A stretch of 20,043 nt of DNA from Baffinella frigidus (Eukaryota > Cryptophyceae > Cryptomonadales > Baffinellaceae): the NCBI GenBank assembly GCA_026770585.1, contig MU646397.1, positions 683,078-703,120 on the forward strand, given 5' to 3'. The notes beneath the pieces were generated by a model, which was not told the origin of the DNA, searched no databases, and worked only from the letters and a program-made list of their open reading frames with translations. The translations under genes were made by a program, and so were the position numbers. Positions 19,805-20,043 of this stretch are shown here, one piece after another (positions within the stretch are counted from its first letter, which is position 1; every line of letters begins with the position of its first letter).

Positions 19805-19912
19805 CCACATAAACCCCAAACCCCAAACACCAAACCCCAAACCCCAAACCCCAAACCCCAAACTCCAAACCCCAAACCCCAAACCCCAGACCCCAAAGCC
19901 CAAAGCCCAAAG
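19805..19912 (+). repeat. CCCCAAA array (intron-like)
   Basis: (AAACCCC)n with CAAAGCC at the end, leading into acceptor CCCAAAGCAG. C-rich on +. Confidence 0.9.
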
Positions 19913-19915
19913 CAG

Positions 19916-19980
19916 GCGATGAGCACCGCAGCGCGCTCTGCCGCCGAGGGCACTCGAGAGCATGACGTCGCGTCTCAGCG
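19916..19980 (+). CDS. Mini-exon AMSTAARSAAEGTREHDVASQR
   Basis: 65 nt between acceptor CAAAGCAG and a clean donor CAGCG|GTACGC. Reads AMSTAARSAAEGTREHDVAS then QR. Ala/Glu/Arg-rich like the other + exons. Preceded by a C-rich telomere-like intron and followed by a family X repeat in reverse orientation. Confidence 0.45.
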
Positions 19981-20005
19981 GTACGCGTGTACTTGTATAA
20001 AAGTG

Positions 20006-20043
20006 TGTTTGTACCAAGGTGTTTTAGTTTGCTACGAGGGTGT
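20006..20043 (-). mobile_element. Family X repeat, reverse, cut by window end
   Basis: The complement reads ACACCCTCGTAGCAAACTAA, AACACCTTGGTACAAACAC, matching 18301-18335 and 18635-18670. The rest lies beyond the window. Confidence 0.7.

Noticed and set aside
19692-20017. GFGVWGLGF-type proteins on the minus strand
   Set aside because: Direct translation of the CCCCAAA array in all frames. No independent coding evidence.

Overview
Nuclear DNA of a eukaryote, most likely an alga. The evidence is degenerate TTTAGGG/CCCTAAA telomere-type repeats throughout, very short exons with GT...AG borders, many small non-autonomous inverted-repeat elements, and no bacterial gene organisation. TTTAGGG-type telomeres occur in the green lineage, cryptophytes, chromerids and dinoflagellates. 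The repeat and introner style recalls dinoflagellates or early-branching green algae, but I cannot fix the lineage from this window. There is no rRNA, tRNA, CRISPR or complete recognisable housekeeping gene. Most long open frames are chance frames through simple repeats (GFGVWGLGF-like or NPKPQTPNPK-like peptides).

Left part (1-3850): telomere-like arrays are G-rich on the + strand. The few gene-like pieces lie on the - strand: two copies of a SET-domain exon (IGEYVG motif), a possible second SET motif, and a pair of short exons separated by a 62-bp GT...AG intron, one of them resembling a cytochrome P450 segment. Middle part (3850-9700): a graveyard of small elements, including inverted-repeat elements of about 90-180 bp in at least ten families, interleaved inverted repeats, tandem repeats and near-perfect palindromes.

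Right part (9812-20043): telomere-like arrays are now C-rich on +, and a coiled-coil gene or gene array lies on +. A well-formed first exon (MSVEEQTRTLAAEL..., 9812) is followed by many tiny charged exons (EEREARLAERREELEED, AALERDRVALAEAEREL, QRERAVEGRLLEVEGREER, LLDREREV), several present as duplicated copies. They are separated by CCCTAAA-like intron sequence, hairpin elements and a repeated introner-like element (GCACCCTCTAACGGGG ... TTAAG) with six full or partial + copies and one - copy. Comparing exon copies shows elements sitting exactly within exon sequence.

The two most interesting points are that the polarity of the telomere-like DNA follows the inferred coding strand (CCCTAAA on the sense strand, with built-in CTAAC branch-point-like words), and that exon fragments and several introner or MITE families are amplified together. 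Most exon calls are single-sequence inferences without transcript support.
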